Of a DNA stretch of 24,268 nt, positions 4,752 through 12,256 are shown piece by piece. Each line of letters opens with the position of its first letter. Position 1 is the stretch's first letter. This stretch comes from a virus. The notes beneath the pieces were generated by a model. It saw only the letters and a list, made by a program, of their open reading frames with translations. It was not told where the DNA came from and did not search any database. The position numbers were made by a program, and so were the translations under genes. The stretch is taken from IMG/VR virus record IMGVR_UViG_3300042516_004178, positions 1-24,268 of that record; one strand, written 5' to 3'.

Positions 4752-4810
4752 GGGTTGGGAAAAAGGGAATGGGGGGAAACGGGAAAAACGGCGAGGGGTT
4801 GGGGAACGGG
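4752..4810 (+). other. G-run tract with quadruplex potential
   Basis: Eight runs of three or more G (4752-4754, 4757-4759, 4765-4767, 4771-4776, 4781-4783, 4795-4798, 4801-4804, 4808-4810) lie within 59 bases. They are separated by short, mostly A-containing loops, enough for two intramolecular G-quadruplexes on the + strand. The tract sits between the terminator and a late-type promoter and is unlike anything else in this AT-rich window. Confidence 0.7.
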
Positions 4811-4818
4811 AAAGCACA

Positions 4819-4828
4819 TATATTTATA
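4819..4828 (+). promoter_or_regulatory. Class B (late-type) promoter-like motif B2
   Basis: TATATTTATA, with its ATATTTAT core ending 15 bases before the ATG at 4843. It directly follows the G-run tract. Confidence 0.5.
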
Positions 4829-4842
4829 TATAAACATATATT

Positions 4843-5043
4843 ATGAGATACAAAAACAACGTATTAGATAAATTAACACAATTAGAATCTACTATTACTA
4901 AAGTTCAATTTCAAGTAAATAGAGGAATGGACCAAGATCAAATTTTAGAATCTATTGAAAGTTTAAAAGAACAAATCGAAAAAACACGTGAAATGATTTC
5001 TTTAGAAGGGGATGATTTTGCACAACAATTTGCTAACATATGA
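4843..5043 (+). CDS. Small coiled-coil protein (66 aa)
   Basis: The whole protein is predicted helical with heptad spacing: VLDKLTQLESTITKVQF, then ILESIESLKEQIEKTREMI. It looks like a short dimeric or trimeric coiled coil. Its TGA stop overlaps the ATG of the following membrane coiled-coil gene (ATGA at 5040-5043), so the two products are probably made in fixed ratio and may interact. A late-type motif and the G-run tract lie upstream. Function unknown. Confidence 0.7.
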   Translation: MRYKNNVLDKLTQLESTITKVQFQVNRGMDQDQILESIESLKEQIEKTREMISLEGDDFAQQFANI

Positions 5044-5315
5044 TGTGGTTATGGCTTATTATTATTCATGTTATTGAAATTTCTATTGTAGGAGCTATTT
5101 TAATTATTAGACGCAATAGCGCTCTAGAAAAAGCAGTATTACAACAACGTGAATATATAGACGCAATTAGTATTATTATTAGTAATTCTGATCAAAAGTT
5201 AAAAGAATTAGATACACTAGGTGCATTTGAGTCCGATGATGAAGTTGGTACTTTCTTTAAGAATTTAAGAGAAATACAAACTATCATTAATGATTTCAAT
5301 AACTTTAAAGGTTAG
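5040..5315 (+). CDS. Membrane-anchored coiled-coil protein (91 aa)
   Basis: An N-terminal hydrophobic helix (residues 2-23, WLWLIIIHVIEISIVGAILI) is followed by Arg-Arg and a long helical domain (residues 26-88) with coiled-coil spacing. This is a signal-anchor topology. It resembles i-spanin layout in outline (N-terminal TM plus coiled coil). The orientation and the lack of an adjacent lipoprotein argue against a firm assignment. It is translationally coupled to the coiled-coil gene upstream and lies just before the late sigma factor gene. Confidence 0.65.
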   Translation: MMWLWLIIIHVIEISIVGAILIIRRNSALEKAVLQQREYIDAISIIISNSDQKLKELDTLGAFESDDEVGTFFKNLREIQTIINDFNNFKG

Positions 5316-5350
5316 TTTGGTTACGTGACTTTCCTTCCATATATTGGAAG
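5316..5350 (+). promoter_or_regulatory. Possible host-type promoter with small inverted repeat
   Basis: TTTG at 5316-5319, a 20-base spacer, then TATATTGG at 5340-5347. This is close to the Bacteroidota -33/-7 arrangement (TTTG, about 20 bases, TAnnTTTG), with one mismatch. CTTCCA and TGGAAG (5334-5339 with 5345-5350) form a 6-bp inverted repeat across the -7 box that could be an operator. It lies 18 bases before the sigma-factor ATG. Confidence 0.35.
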
Positions 5351-5368
5351 TAAAATTAGGAAATCACT

Positions 5369-6145
5369 ATGTCATATTATGATAACTACGGTGCTGATAT
5401 TTTCGCCGATGATGATAAATTAGCACTAACTAAACGAGGTAAACCGCGTAAACGCAAACCAAAAGAACCTCGTATTTATTTCACTCAAGATACTGAAGAT
5501 GCTATTGTAGAGTATTTGGCTTGTACTGATCAAGTTGAACGTAATCGCATTTATAATGATCGTATTGAATATGGCTTTTATAAACTGTCTGAAAATATTA
5601 TTCACACATTTAAGTTCTACTATACTGATACTGATACTATTGAGGAATTAAAGCACGAGGTAATTACATTCCTACTCGAAAAACTCCACTTATATAAACC
5701 TGAGAAGGGTAAAGCATTCTCTTATTTTGGTACTATTGCCAAACGTTATCTTATTGTATATAACGAAAATAACTACAAGAAACTTCAAGAAAAAGTTGAT
5801 GTAGATGAATCTGATGAAGAGCAAATGTCATTATATGAAAATGATAAGAATATTGAAAATATGATAGATGGAAATGGATTTATGGACCAATATATTAAAT
5901 ACATAGATGTCCATATATTTAGATTATTTCCTAAAAAACAAGACGCTCAAACGGCAGATGCTATTGTTGAATTATTTCGTAAACGTGAAACCTTAGAAAT
6001 ATTTAACAAAAAAGCACTATACATTTATATACGCGAAATTACAGACGTATCAACCCCTCAGATTACTAAGATTATTAAAAAATTAAAACTAATATACGTC
6101 CAGTTGTATAATGAATACTACAATCACGGACATATAAAGATTTAA
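5369..6145 (+). CDS. Late-transcription sigma factor, gp55-like (258 aa)
   Basis: The protein resembles the T4 gp55 family of divergent sigma-70-type factors, which direct host RNA polymerase to late promoters. The best-matching part is the region 2-like block: IEYGFYKLSENIIHTF (residues 67-81), EELKHEVITFLLEKLHLYKPEKGKAFSYFGTIAKRYLI (residues 92-129, with the diagnostic 'P.KGKAFSYF' turn). The N-terminus has a basic patch (residues 22-34). The C-terminal 60 residues are helical and could carry a region 4 or clamp-binding function. A host-like promoter upstream, rather than a late-type motif, would fit its need to be made before late genes. The likely targets are the ATATTTAT motifs before several structural genes. 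Confidence 0.8.
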   Translation: MSYYDNYGADIFADDDKLALTKRGKPRKRKPKEPRIYFTQDTEDAIVEYLACTDQVERNRIYNDRIEYGFYKLSENIIHTFKFYYTDTDTIEELKHEVITFLLEKLHLYKPEKGKAFSYFGTIAKRYLIVYNENNYKKLQEKVDVDESDEEQMSLYENDKNIENMIDGNGFMDQYIKYIDVHIFRLFPKKQDAQTADAIVELFRKRETLEIFNKKALYIYIREITDVSTPQITKIIKKLKLIYVQLYNEYYNHGHIKI

Positions 6146-6150
6146 TTATT

Positions 6151-6160
6151 TATATTTATT
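6151..6160 (+). promoter_or_regulatory. Class B (late-type) promoter-like motif B3
   Basis: TATATTTATT, with its ATATTTAT core ending 14 bases before the ATG at 6174. It is the first motif before the baseplate cluster. Confidence 0.5.
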
Positions 6161-6173
6161 GATAAACGCATTT

Positions 6174-6557
6174 ATGGCTAATTTTGATGATGTACAGGTG
6201 TTTGATGGTATGTCCCTATCAGACCTGTTCAAAAAAATACATAAGAACAATAAAGATATTGATAAACAGATTGGTGATTTTATTGATACTATGAAACCAA
6301 TGGCGACAGCTAACGCAGGTTCTGCAACAATGTTAATGCCTACCGTTAAAGATTTAATTGATGTTAACGTAAAGAATAACGAACAATTAATTAAAATGGC
6401 AGCTATCGCGCAACGTGCGGCTACTGTTAATGCTAATAGTGGTATTGATTTAATTAATATGGATGAAATTAATGCTTTATTAGAAGAACAAAAAGCAGTA
6501 CAAGAACAAGGACAAAAATTACTTGACCAAGCTCCTATTGTCGCTATAAATAACTAA
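6174..6557 (+). CDS. Hypothetical protein at head of baseplate cluster (127 aa)
   Basis: The protein begins MANFDDVQVFDGMSLSDLFK and is mainly helical, with a Met/Ala-rich centre (residues 40-85) and a Gln/Glu-rich tail. I chose the ATG at 6174; an upstream TTG at 6159 overlaps the late-type motif. It is one base from the spike gene, so the two are cotranscribed. A small structural or baseplate-assembly role is inferred from position only. Confidence 0.65.
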   Translation: MANFDDVQVFDGMSLSDLFKKIHKNNKDIDKQIGDFIDTMKPMATANAGSATMLMPTVKDLIDVNVKNNEQLIKMAAIAQRAATVNANSGIDLINMDEINALLEEQKAVQEQGQKLLDQAPIVAINN

Positions 6558-6558
6558 T

Positions 6559-7731
6559 ATGAGGTACCAGATAGGTGGATTTTCAAATGTATTATCTTCA
6601 GTAGGAAAAAATAATTTTTCCTCTATTAATCCAACTCAAGTAGGAAGGGTATATGGGATAGTTACTACTGCAAACACACCTAATAAGGAACAATTTGAAA
6701 GAGTTGGTGGTTATGATGCTATGGGTACTATATTTTATCGTGACTATAATCAAGCACAAGATACAGTAGGAGAAATAAATAATAATTTTTTTAATGACTG
6801 TAAAGTTGCTAAACCACTATTTCCTCAATTCCAATATTATCCCGTATTAGGTGAATTAGTAGTTTTATATGACTTACCATCACCCGCAACTCAAATATCC
6901 CCCTCATCTACAGAGACTTATTATTTGATTTTAAATTTATGGAATAATAATCAACAAAACTCTCAACCAGCAAATGATAATGCTTCTTTAGGAACTACTT
7001 TTGTTGAAAACCCAGATATTAGAAATTTAGTTTCATTTCAAGGTGATCATATTATACAAGGTAGACAAGGTGCTGCTTTAAGATTTAGTTCAACAACTAA
7101 ATTATATAATGATTTAAACGAATGGAGTTCTGTAGGTGCTGAAGATAGTCCTATTACTATTTTAACAAATGGTTTTAACTATATATCTGATGCTAAGGTT
7201 TATGTTGAAAAAATAAATCATGATTCATCTTCTATTTATTTAACTTCAACACAACAATTACCTTTACAAACAGATAAAACAGGAACTTTAAACCCATTAA
7301 CTAATCCTTTAGACGCAGCTGATTATTTTAATTCACAAATTATTTTAAATGCAGATAGAGTTACTTTAAATTCTAGAAAGGATGAAATAATGATGTTTGC
7401 TAAAACAAATGTTGAGATAAATACTAATAATATTATTAACTTAAATGCTAATGAAAGAGTACATTTAAATACAAATACCGTATTTTTAGGTACTGTAAAT
7501 AATCAATTACCAACCGAACCTATTGTATTGGGGAATAGATTATATGATTTATTAGAAGGATTATTAGACGGGCTACAAACATTTAGTATTGCTCTTACTA
7601 CAGTAGTAGCATCTCCTGAGGGTGCTCCCATGATTGATTTAAACAATGCCGCTCAAGCATTATCTAATAAATTAGAAAATGTTGAAGGGAGAATTGAAAA
7701 TATTTTATCAAATAGAAACTTTACAGCATAG
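6559..7731 (+). CDS. Baseplate central spike / hub protein, gp5-like, without lysozyme domain (390 aa)
   Basis: The N-terminal third (residues about 27-120) reads as an OB-fold domain: VGRVYGIVTT, DAMGTIFYRDYN, then YYPVLGELVVLYDLP. The middle contains the block GDHIIQGRQGAALRFSS (residues about 158-174), which I associate with gp5-type spike proteins. Residues about 265-315 are regular short strands (ILNADRVTLNSRKDEIMMF, NVEINTNNIINLNANERVHL) as in a trimeric beta-helix needle. The C-terminus is helical. In T4, gp5 also carries a lysozyme domain; none is visible here. The neighbours gp25 and gp6 support a baseplate role. The stop overlaps the next gene's GTG. Confidence 0.7.
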   Translation: MRYQIGGFSNVLSSVGKNNFSSINPTQVGRVYGIVTTANTPNKEQFERVGGYDAMGTIFYRDYNQAQDTVGEINNNFFNDCKVAKPLFPQFQYYPVLGELVVLYDLPSPATQISPSSTETYYLILNLWNNNQQNSQPANDNASLGTTFVENPDIRNLVSFQGDHIIQGRQGAALRFSSTTKLYNDLNEWSSVGAEDSPITILTNGFNYISDAKVYVEKINHDSSSIYLTSTQQLPLQTDKTGTLNPLTNPLDAADYFNSQIILNADRVTLNSRKDEIMMFAKTNVEINTNNIINLNANERVHLNTNTVFLGTVNNQLPTEPIVLGNRLYDLLEGLLDGLQTFSIALTTVVASPEGAPMIDLNNAAQALSNKLENVEGRIENILSNRNFTA

Positions 7732-8999
7732 TGGCTAATAACATAAACATATCATCTGTTATATCTCCAGATGTTCTTAGAAATATATCTTCAGCTGCTG
7801 CTATAAAAACATTTGGCGACCAATTAAAAAACCAAGCTAAGGAAAAAATTATATCTGTTGTTGTAGGTAAAGCCCAACAATTAAAAAATCAAATTGAAGA
7901 AATTGCTATTTTAGAAATTAAAGTAAGATCTGATCACGGTACTGAATTAAAAAGATTAGAAATTTTACTTAAGGAAAAACAGATTACTCAAGAAGAATAT
8001 GATAAAGCAGTTACAAAAGAAAATATTGCATTTGATAAAAAGTTAAAAGATCTAGAAAAGTTAAAGAAAAAACTTAACGAGGATTTAAAAAATATAATTG
8101 CTGATCCTTTAAGAAAAATTAAAGAAAAGGCTAATGAAAGAAAAATTAGAAGACAAAGAAGAAAAGCTAGAACTAGAGCAGAAAAAGCTAAAGCAAGAAG
8201 AGATTTAGCTAAAAAACTAGCTAAAAATGCAGCTAAAACTTTAGCACCTATTATTGCACTTCAACTAGTTAATAAATTTGCTTCAATTATTTCTCAAAGA
8301 CAACAATTAGAATTATTAGTAGACCAAGTAAATGCATATATTGATATTGCACAAACACCAGACCAAATAGCAATTGCTACTAATTTAAAAAATAATACTA
8401 TTGCTTTAATTAATAATAGTATTAATAAGTTAAATAATTTATCACAAATAATACAACAAATTAATTTATATATTACTATTTTTAATGCTATAATTTTAAT
8501 ATTATCTGCTATTCCAATCCCAACAGCTGTTCCTCCTGGTATTGGTATACCTGTTAATTTGATTACTAGGATTGTTAAAACACTAGAAAGAGCAAATAAA
8601 TTAGTATCCGCACTTAATATAGTGTTAGCAGTTGCTTCGGTAGCTTTAGAAAATGAGATTAATGAATTAAATGAATTAATATTAAGATTAAAAGAAATTA
8701 CTCAAAATTTAACGGATAAAACGTTAAATAATTTAAATGAACAACAACTAACAGACCTAACTAATTTCTTCTCTCCTGTAGGTGTGGATGAATTTCCACC
8801 ATATAAAGGATTTAAATTTCAAATTAAAACAGAAGAAAATAAAGCTTTTGAAGTTAAAGGAAATAAACGCCGATACGCAGTTGCGATTGATCGTGATGGT
8901 GTTGAAGTAATTAAAAGTGAATTATCATTTACATTAGATCCTAATGACTTAGTAGACCAACTGAAATTAGTTATTGATCAACGAAACTTACAAGGATAA
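7731..8999 (+). CDS. Helical, basic and partly hydrophobic baseplate-cluster protein (422 aa)
   Basis: It starts with GTG overlapping the TAG of the spike gene. Residues 45-125 are a coiled coil that includes ITQEEYDKAVTKE, similar to a SHOCT-type segment. Residues 128-169 are extremely basic (KIRRQRRKARTRAEKAKARR). Residues 245-275 and 294-307 are hydrophobic (IFNAIILILSAIPIPTAVPP). The last 70 residues form a beta-containing domain (GFKFQIKTEENKAFEVKG). Its position next to the spike, coiled coil and membrane-like segments suggest a tail-interior protein such as a tape-measure or membrane-penetrating hub component. That is inference; no family is recognised. Confidence 0.6.
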   Translation: MANNINISSVISPDVLRNISSAAAIKTFGDQLKNQAKEKIISVVVGKAQQLKNQIEEIAILEIKVRSDHGTELKRLEILLKEKQITQEEYDKAVTKENIAFDKKLKDLEKLKKKLNEDLKNIIADPLRKIKEKANERKIRRQRRKARTRAEKAKARRDLAKKLAKNAAKTLAPIIALQLVNKFASIISQRQQLELLVDQVNAYIDIAQTPDQIAIATNLKNNTIALINNSINKLNNLSQIIQQINLYITIFNAIILILSAIPIPTAVPPGIGIPVNLITRIVKTLERANKLVSALNIVLAVASVALENEINELNELILRLKEITQNLTDKTLNNLNEQQLTDLTNFFSPVGVDEFPPYKGFKFQIKTEENKAFEVKGNKRRYAVAIDRDGVEVIKSELSFTLDPNDLVDQLKLVIDQRNLQG

Positions 9000-9000
9000 A

Positions 9001-9008
9001 ATATTTAT
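9001..9008 (+). promoter_or_regulatory. Possible class B motif B6 with very short leader
   Basis: ATATTTAT lies only 4 bases before the ATG at 9013, so a transcript from here would be leaderless or start within the gene. It may be chance in AT-rich DNA. Confidence 0.25.
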
Positions 9009-9012
9009 AATT

Positions 9013-9342
9013 ATGAACGCAAAATTATTTAAAAACTTAATTAAAGAAGCGGTTCGCGAAGCAGTTCGTGAAGAAATTGGTGTATTATTGTTAGAACAAA
9101 AGAAACAAGAATTAAATGAAGGAAAAACATTTAGTTTTACTAGCAATGACATACCAGCAAGTAATGATGTTAAAACATCTTTACGTAGTAAAATGGGAGC
9201 CATGTTTGGCTATGATGTGCCTCAACCTCAATCATCTTTGAAAGTTGATCCTACATTAGATAACCCATTTATGGCCTTTATCGAAGATGCTGGAGCTAAT
9301 ATGACTGCTCAAGATTTATCAGGATTAAGAAATTTAGGATAA
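9013..9342 (+). CDS. Hypothetical baseplate-cluster protein (109 aa)
   Basis: The N-terminal 37 residues are a charged amphipathic helix (LFKNLIKEAVREAVREEI, then LLLEQKKQEL). The rest is polar and Ser/Asp-rich with a short C-terminal helix. I chose the ATG at 9013 because the longer frame from 8974 overlaps the end of the previous gene. The similar helix in the 174-residue protein at 4134 hints at a shared docking or targeting segment. It lies one base upstream of gp25. No function can be assigned. Confidence 0.65.
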   Translation: MNAKLFKNLIKEAVREAVREEIGVLLLEQKKQELNEGKTFSFTSNDIPASNDVKTSLRSKMGAMFGYDVPQPQSSLKVDPTLDNPFMAFIEDAGANMTAQDLSGLRNLG

Positions 9343-9343
9343 T

Positions 9344-9754
9344 ATGCCAATACCACAAACAATACGTGTTAATCCCTTAGACTTACAGGGTAATATTGCT
9401 ATTGGAGTGGCATTGCCTTTTAATGCTCCTGGAGTATTTAAAAGTACATATACAACTAAAGATCAAATCAAATCTAATCTAGTTAATTTATTATTAACAG
9501 ATGTAGGTGAAAGAGTAATGAATCCAACTTTTGGTTGTAACCTTAAAAGATTTATTTTTGAGGGTATTACCGAAAATAATATAGATAACTTAAAAGAAAA
9601 TTTATCTGATAGTATAGCAGTGTTTGTTCCTGAAGTATCAGTAACAGATATTATAATAGTTCCTAATAATGACTTTAATGCTATAGATTTAACAATAAAT
9701 TATATTTTAAGAATATCATCAACACCAGACCAAGTAACAGTACAATTTAATTAA
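9344..9754 (+). CDS. 25: Baseplate wedge subunit, gp25-like (136 aa)
   Basis: The length and layout match gp25 of contractile tails. Residues 24-52 form the N-terminal helix region (KSTYTTKDQIKSNLVNLLLT), followed by the family signature VGERVMNPTFGCNLKRFIFE (residues 54-73) with its conserved Glu-Arg and Asn-Pro. The C-terminus is a beta sheet (AIDLTINYIL). gp25 links sheath attachment to the baseplate wedge core and is among the most conserved parts of contractile injection machines. It is followed two bases later by the gp6-like gene, the standard gp25-gp6 pairing. Confidence 0.88.
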   Translation: MPIPQTIRVNPLDLQGNIAIGVALPFNAPGVFKSTYTTKDQIKSNLVNLLLTDVGERVMNPTFGCNLKRFIFEGITENNIDNLKENLSDSIAVFVPEVSVTDIIIVPNNDFNAIDLTINYILRISSTPDQVTVQFN

Positions 9755-9756
9755 TA

Positions 9757-11595
9757 ATGGCTGAAGAACAAAATATATCGTATCTAAATAAAGACTTCAC
9801 TGATTTTAAATCAGCATTACAGCAGTATGCTAAAACATATTTTCCTGCAACTTATAATGATTTTACAGAAGCAACACCAGGTAATATGTTTATCGAAATG
9901 GCATCTTATGTTGGTGATGTTATGTCATTTTATTTAGATACTCAAGTTCAAGAAAATTTTCTTTTATACGCTAAGGAAAAGGAAAATTTATACGCTCAAG
10001 CCTATGTAATGGGTTATCGCCCTAAAGCATCATATGCTTCAAATACTGTTGTTGATATTTACCAATTAATCCCTTCAGTTATAAACTTAGGTGTAGTTGT
10101 TCCAGATTACACAACATATGGTTTAATCATTCCTGAAAATACAACTGTAACTTCAACCAGTACAGGTACTAGATTTTTAACAACAGCAATAGTTGACTTT
10201 ACAGATACAGGTAGCACTGAAATTACTTTTGTAAATAATAACTTTTATTTATTTAAGAAAACAGTTCCTGCAATTTCTGCTGAAATAAAAGAAACATCAA
10301 TTGATGTAGGTGCTAATCAAAAGTTTGCTACATCAAATGTTGTTGATAGTAACATATTACAAGTATTAAATGTTACTGCTAGTGATGGTAATTTATGGTA
10401 TGAAGTTCCATATTTAGCCCAATCTTCAGTATTCCAAAAAGTAGCAAATCCTAATTTTTCTACTGATCAAACTCCTTATTTATTACAATTACAAAGAGCT
10501 CCTAGACGTTATGTATCTAGAATTCTTTCAGATAATACATTACAATTAGAATTTGGTGCTGGATTAACTAAGGATAAATCTGATACTCAAATTATTCCAA
10601 CTCCATCTTCTATCCAAGCCGGAACTGTACCTGGTATTTCATTATTAACAAACAACTATAATGAAGCTAGTACCTTCTTTACTCAAGAATATGGATTAAT
10701 TCCTTCGGGATCGTTAACAGTAAAATACTTAGTAGGTGGTGGTATTACATCAAATGTACCTGCCAATGATTTAACTATTATTGATAGAACAAATATTTAC
10801 TTTAAAAACGGAACTCCTCCAAATGCTGCTTTAGCTACTTCGGCTTCTGACAGTGTAATATCTAATAACCCAATCCCATCTTCAGGTGGTAGAAACGGAG
10901 ATACAACAGAAGAAATTCGTCAAAATGCATTGTATGCTTATTCAACTCAATTAAGAGCTGTAACTAAAGACGACTATATTGTAAGAGCAATGTCTATGCC
11001 TGCTGATTATGGTACTGTTGCTAAGGCTTATATTTCACAAGATTTATATAAAAGTCCACAACAAACAGTAGCTTATACTCAAAACAATAACCCATTAGCA
11101 TTAGATTTATATGTTTTATCATATAATAGTAACAAACAAATGGTTACAGGTTCTTTAAGTTTAAAGAATAATTTAGTAACCTATATGAACCAATATAGAA
11201 TGGTTACTGATGCTATTAATATTAAAGATGCTTATTATATTAATATTGGAGTTAATTTCGATGTTATTATAAATAGTGGATTTTCAAATAAAGATGTATT
11301 AACGTCTTGTGTATCTGCTCTACAAGACTACTTTAATATAGATAAGTGGCAAATAAACCAACCAATTATTCTTTCAGATATTACTTCTAAATTATTACAA
11401 ATTAGAGGAGTACAATCCGTAGTTAAACTTGAAATTATTAATAAACAAGATCCATTGGGAATAATTTATTCTCCTTATGGATATGATATTGCAGGGGCAA
11501 CTAGAAAAGGAAACATTTACCCATCAATGGATCCAGCTATATTTGAAGTTAGATATCCTAACACAGATATACAAGGTAGAGTAGTAGTAGGATAA
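9757..11595 (+). CDS. 6: Baseplate wedge subunit, gp6/J-like (612 aa)
   Basis: The N-terminus (residues 1-95) carries the conserved gp6 helical region: YLNKDFTDFKSALQQYAKTY, then DFTEATPGNMFIEMASYVGDV, YLDTQVQENFLLYAKEKENL and MGYRPKASYAS. The central part is beta-rich. Residues about 375-420 hold the baseplate-J core RNGDTTEEIRQNALYAYST plus LRAVTKDDYIVRAM. The C-terminal domain includes GFSNKDVLTSCVSALQDYFN and ITSKLLQIRGVQSVVKLEI, also typical. gp6 dimers form the inner ring of the wedge in T4. The length is close to T4 gp6 (about 660 residues). Confidence 0.88.
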   Translation: MAEEQNISYLNKDFTDFKSALQQYAKTYFPATYNDFTEATPGNMFIEMASYVGDVMSFYLDTQVQENFLLYAKEKENLYAQAYVMGYRPKASYASNTVVDIYQLIPSVINLGVVVPDYTTYGLIIPENTTVTSTSTGTRFLTTAIVDFTDTGSTEITFVNNNFYLFKKTVPAISAEIKETSIDVGANQKFATSNVVDSNILQVLNVTASDGNLWYEVPYLAQSSVFQKVANPNFSTDQTPYLLQLQRAPRRYVSRILSDNTLQLEFGAGLTKDKSDTQIIPTPSSIQAGTVPGISLLTNNYNEASTFFTQEYGLIPSGSLTVKYLVGGGITSNVPANDLTIIDRTNIYFKNGTPPNAALATSASDSVISNNPIPSSGGRNGDTTEEIRQNALYAYSTQLRAVTKDDYIVRAMSMPADYGTVAKAYISQDLYKSPQQTVAYTQNNNPLALDLYVLSYNSNKQMVTGSLSLKNNLVTYMNQYRMVTDAINIKDAYYINIGVNFDVIINSGFSNKDVLTSCVSALQDYFNIDKWQINQPIILSDITSKLLQIRGVQSVVKLEIINKQDPLGIIYSPYGYDIAGATRKGNIYPSMDPAIFEVRYPNTDIQGRVVVG

Positions 11596-11612
11596 AATTA
11601 AAAATTAAAAAT

Positions 11613-12212
11613 ATGAATTTAGAAAAATTAAAAGGACATGTTCCTGATAGAGTAATCGAACAAATCCCTAGTGTTATGGAAAAATTCCAAATCAACACTC
11701 CCCTACGTTTAGCACACTTTTTAGCTCAATGTGGCCACGAATCAGGTGGATTTCGTTTAACAAAAGAAAATTTAAATTATAGTGCTAAAGGCTTAATGGG
11801 TATATTTAAAAAATATTTCCCAACTGAAGCATTAGCTAAACAATACGAACGCAAACCAGAAAAAATCGCTAACAAAGTGTATGGTGGTAGAATGGGTAAT
11901 GGTCCTGAAGCATCAGGCGACGGTGCTAAATTCTGTGGCCGCGGTTATATTCAATTAACTGGTAAAGATAACTACACAGCATTTGGTAAATCAATCAATG
12001 AAGATTTAACAAAAGATCCAACAGTAGTAGCAGACAAATATGCTTTATTATCAGCTGCATGGTTCTTTAGCAAAAATGGTTTACATAAATTAGCAGATGG
12101 TGGTGCAACTGATGCAGTTGTTACACAAATCACTAGACGTGTTAACGGTGGTACTATTGGTTTAGCTGATCGTATTAAGCATTTTAAGGAATATCACGCA
12201 TTACTTGCATAA
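11613..12212 (+). CDS. Endolysin, glycoside hydrolase family 19 (199 aa)
   Basis: This is a single GH19 domain cleaving peptidoglycan (muramidase or chitinase-like activity) for host lysis, or possibly local wall digestion during infection. Motifs are AHFLAQCGHESGGFRLTKEN (residues 34-53; Glu43 in HES is the likely catalytic acid and Glu52 may be the second), CGRGYIQLTGKDNY (residues 108-121) and TRRVNGG (residues 174-180). There is no signal peptide, so release would need a holin. Lying between gp6 and fibre genes, and given the spike without lysozyme domain, it could be virion-borne, but an ordinary endolysin is more likely. Confidence 0.9.
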   Translation: MNLEKLKGHVPDRVIEQIPSVMEKFQINTPLRLAHFLAQCGHESGGFRLTKENLNYSAKGLMGIFKKYFPTEALAKQYERKPEKIANKVYGGRMGNGPEASGDGAKFCGRGYIQLTGKDNYTAFGKSINEDLTKDPTVVADKYALLSAAWFFSKNGLHKLADGGATDAVVTQITRRVNGGTIGLADRIKHFKEYHALLA

Positions 12213-12230
12213 AACAGTTTAGTAGTTACC

Positions 12231-12240
12231 ATATTTATAT
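12231..12240 (+). promoter_or_regulatory. Class B (late-type) promoter-like motif B4
   Basis: ATATTTATAT, with its ATATTTAT core ending 18 bases before the ATG at 12257. It lies in a 44-base gap after the endolysin and is followed by the palindrome AGTAATTACT (12243-12252). Confidence 0.5.
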
Positions 12241-12256
12241 GTAGTAATTACTAACT

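Noticed and set aside
4618-4833. Plus-strand frame of 71 codons across the terminator and G-run tract
   Set aside because: It starts inside the 174-residue gene, runs through an intrinsic terminator and encodes Lys/Gly/Arg filler from the G-runs.
5040-5315. Firm call of an i-spanin
   Set aside because: The topology fits, but no nested or adjacent lipoprotein o-spanin with a lipobox is present, and the endolysin is 6 kb away.
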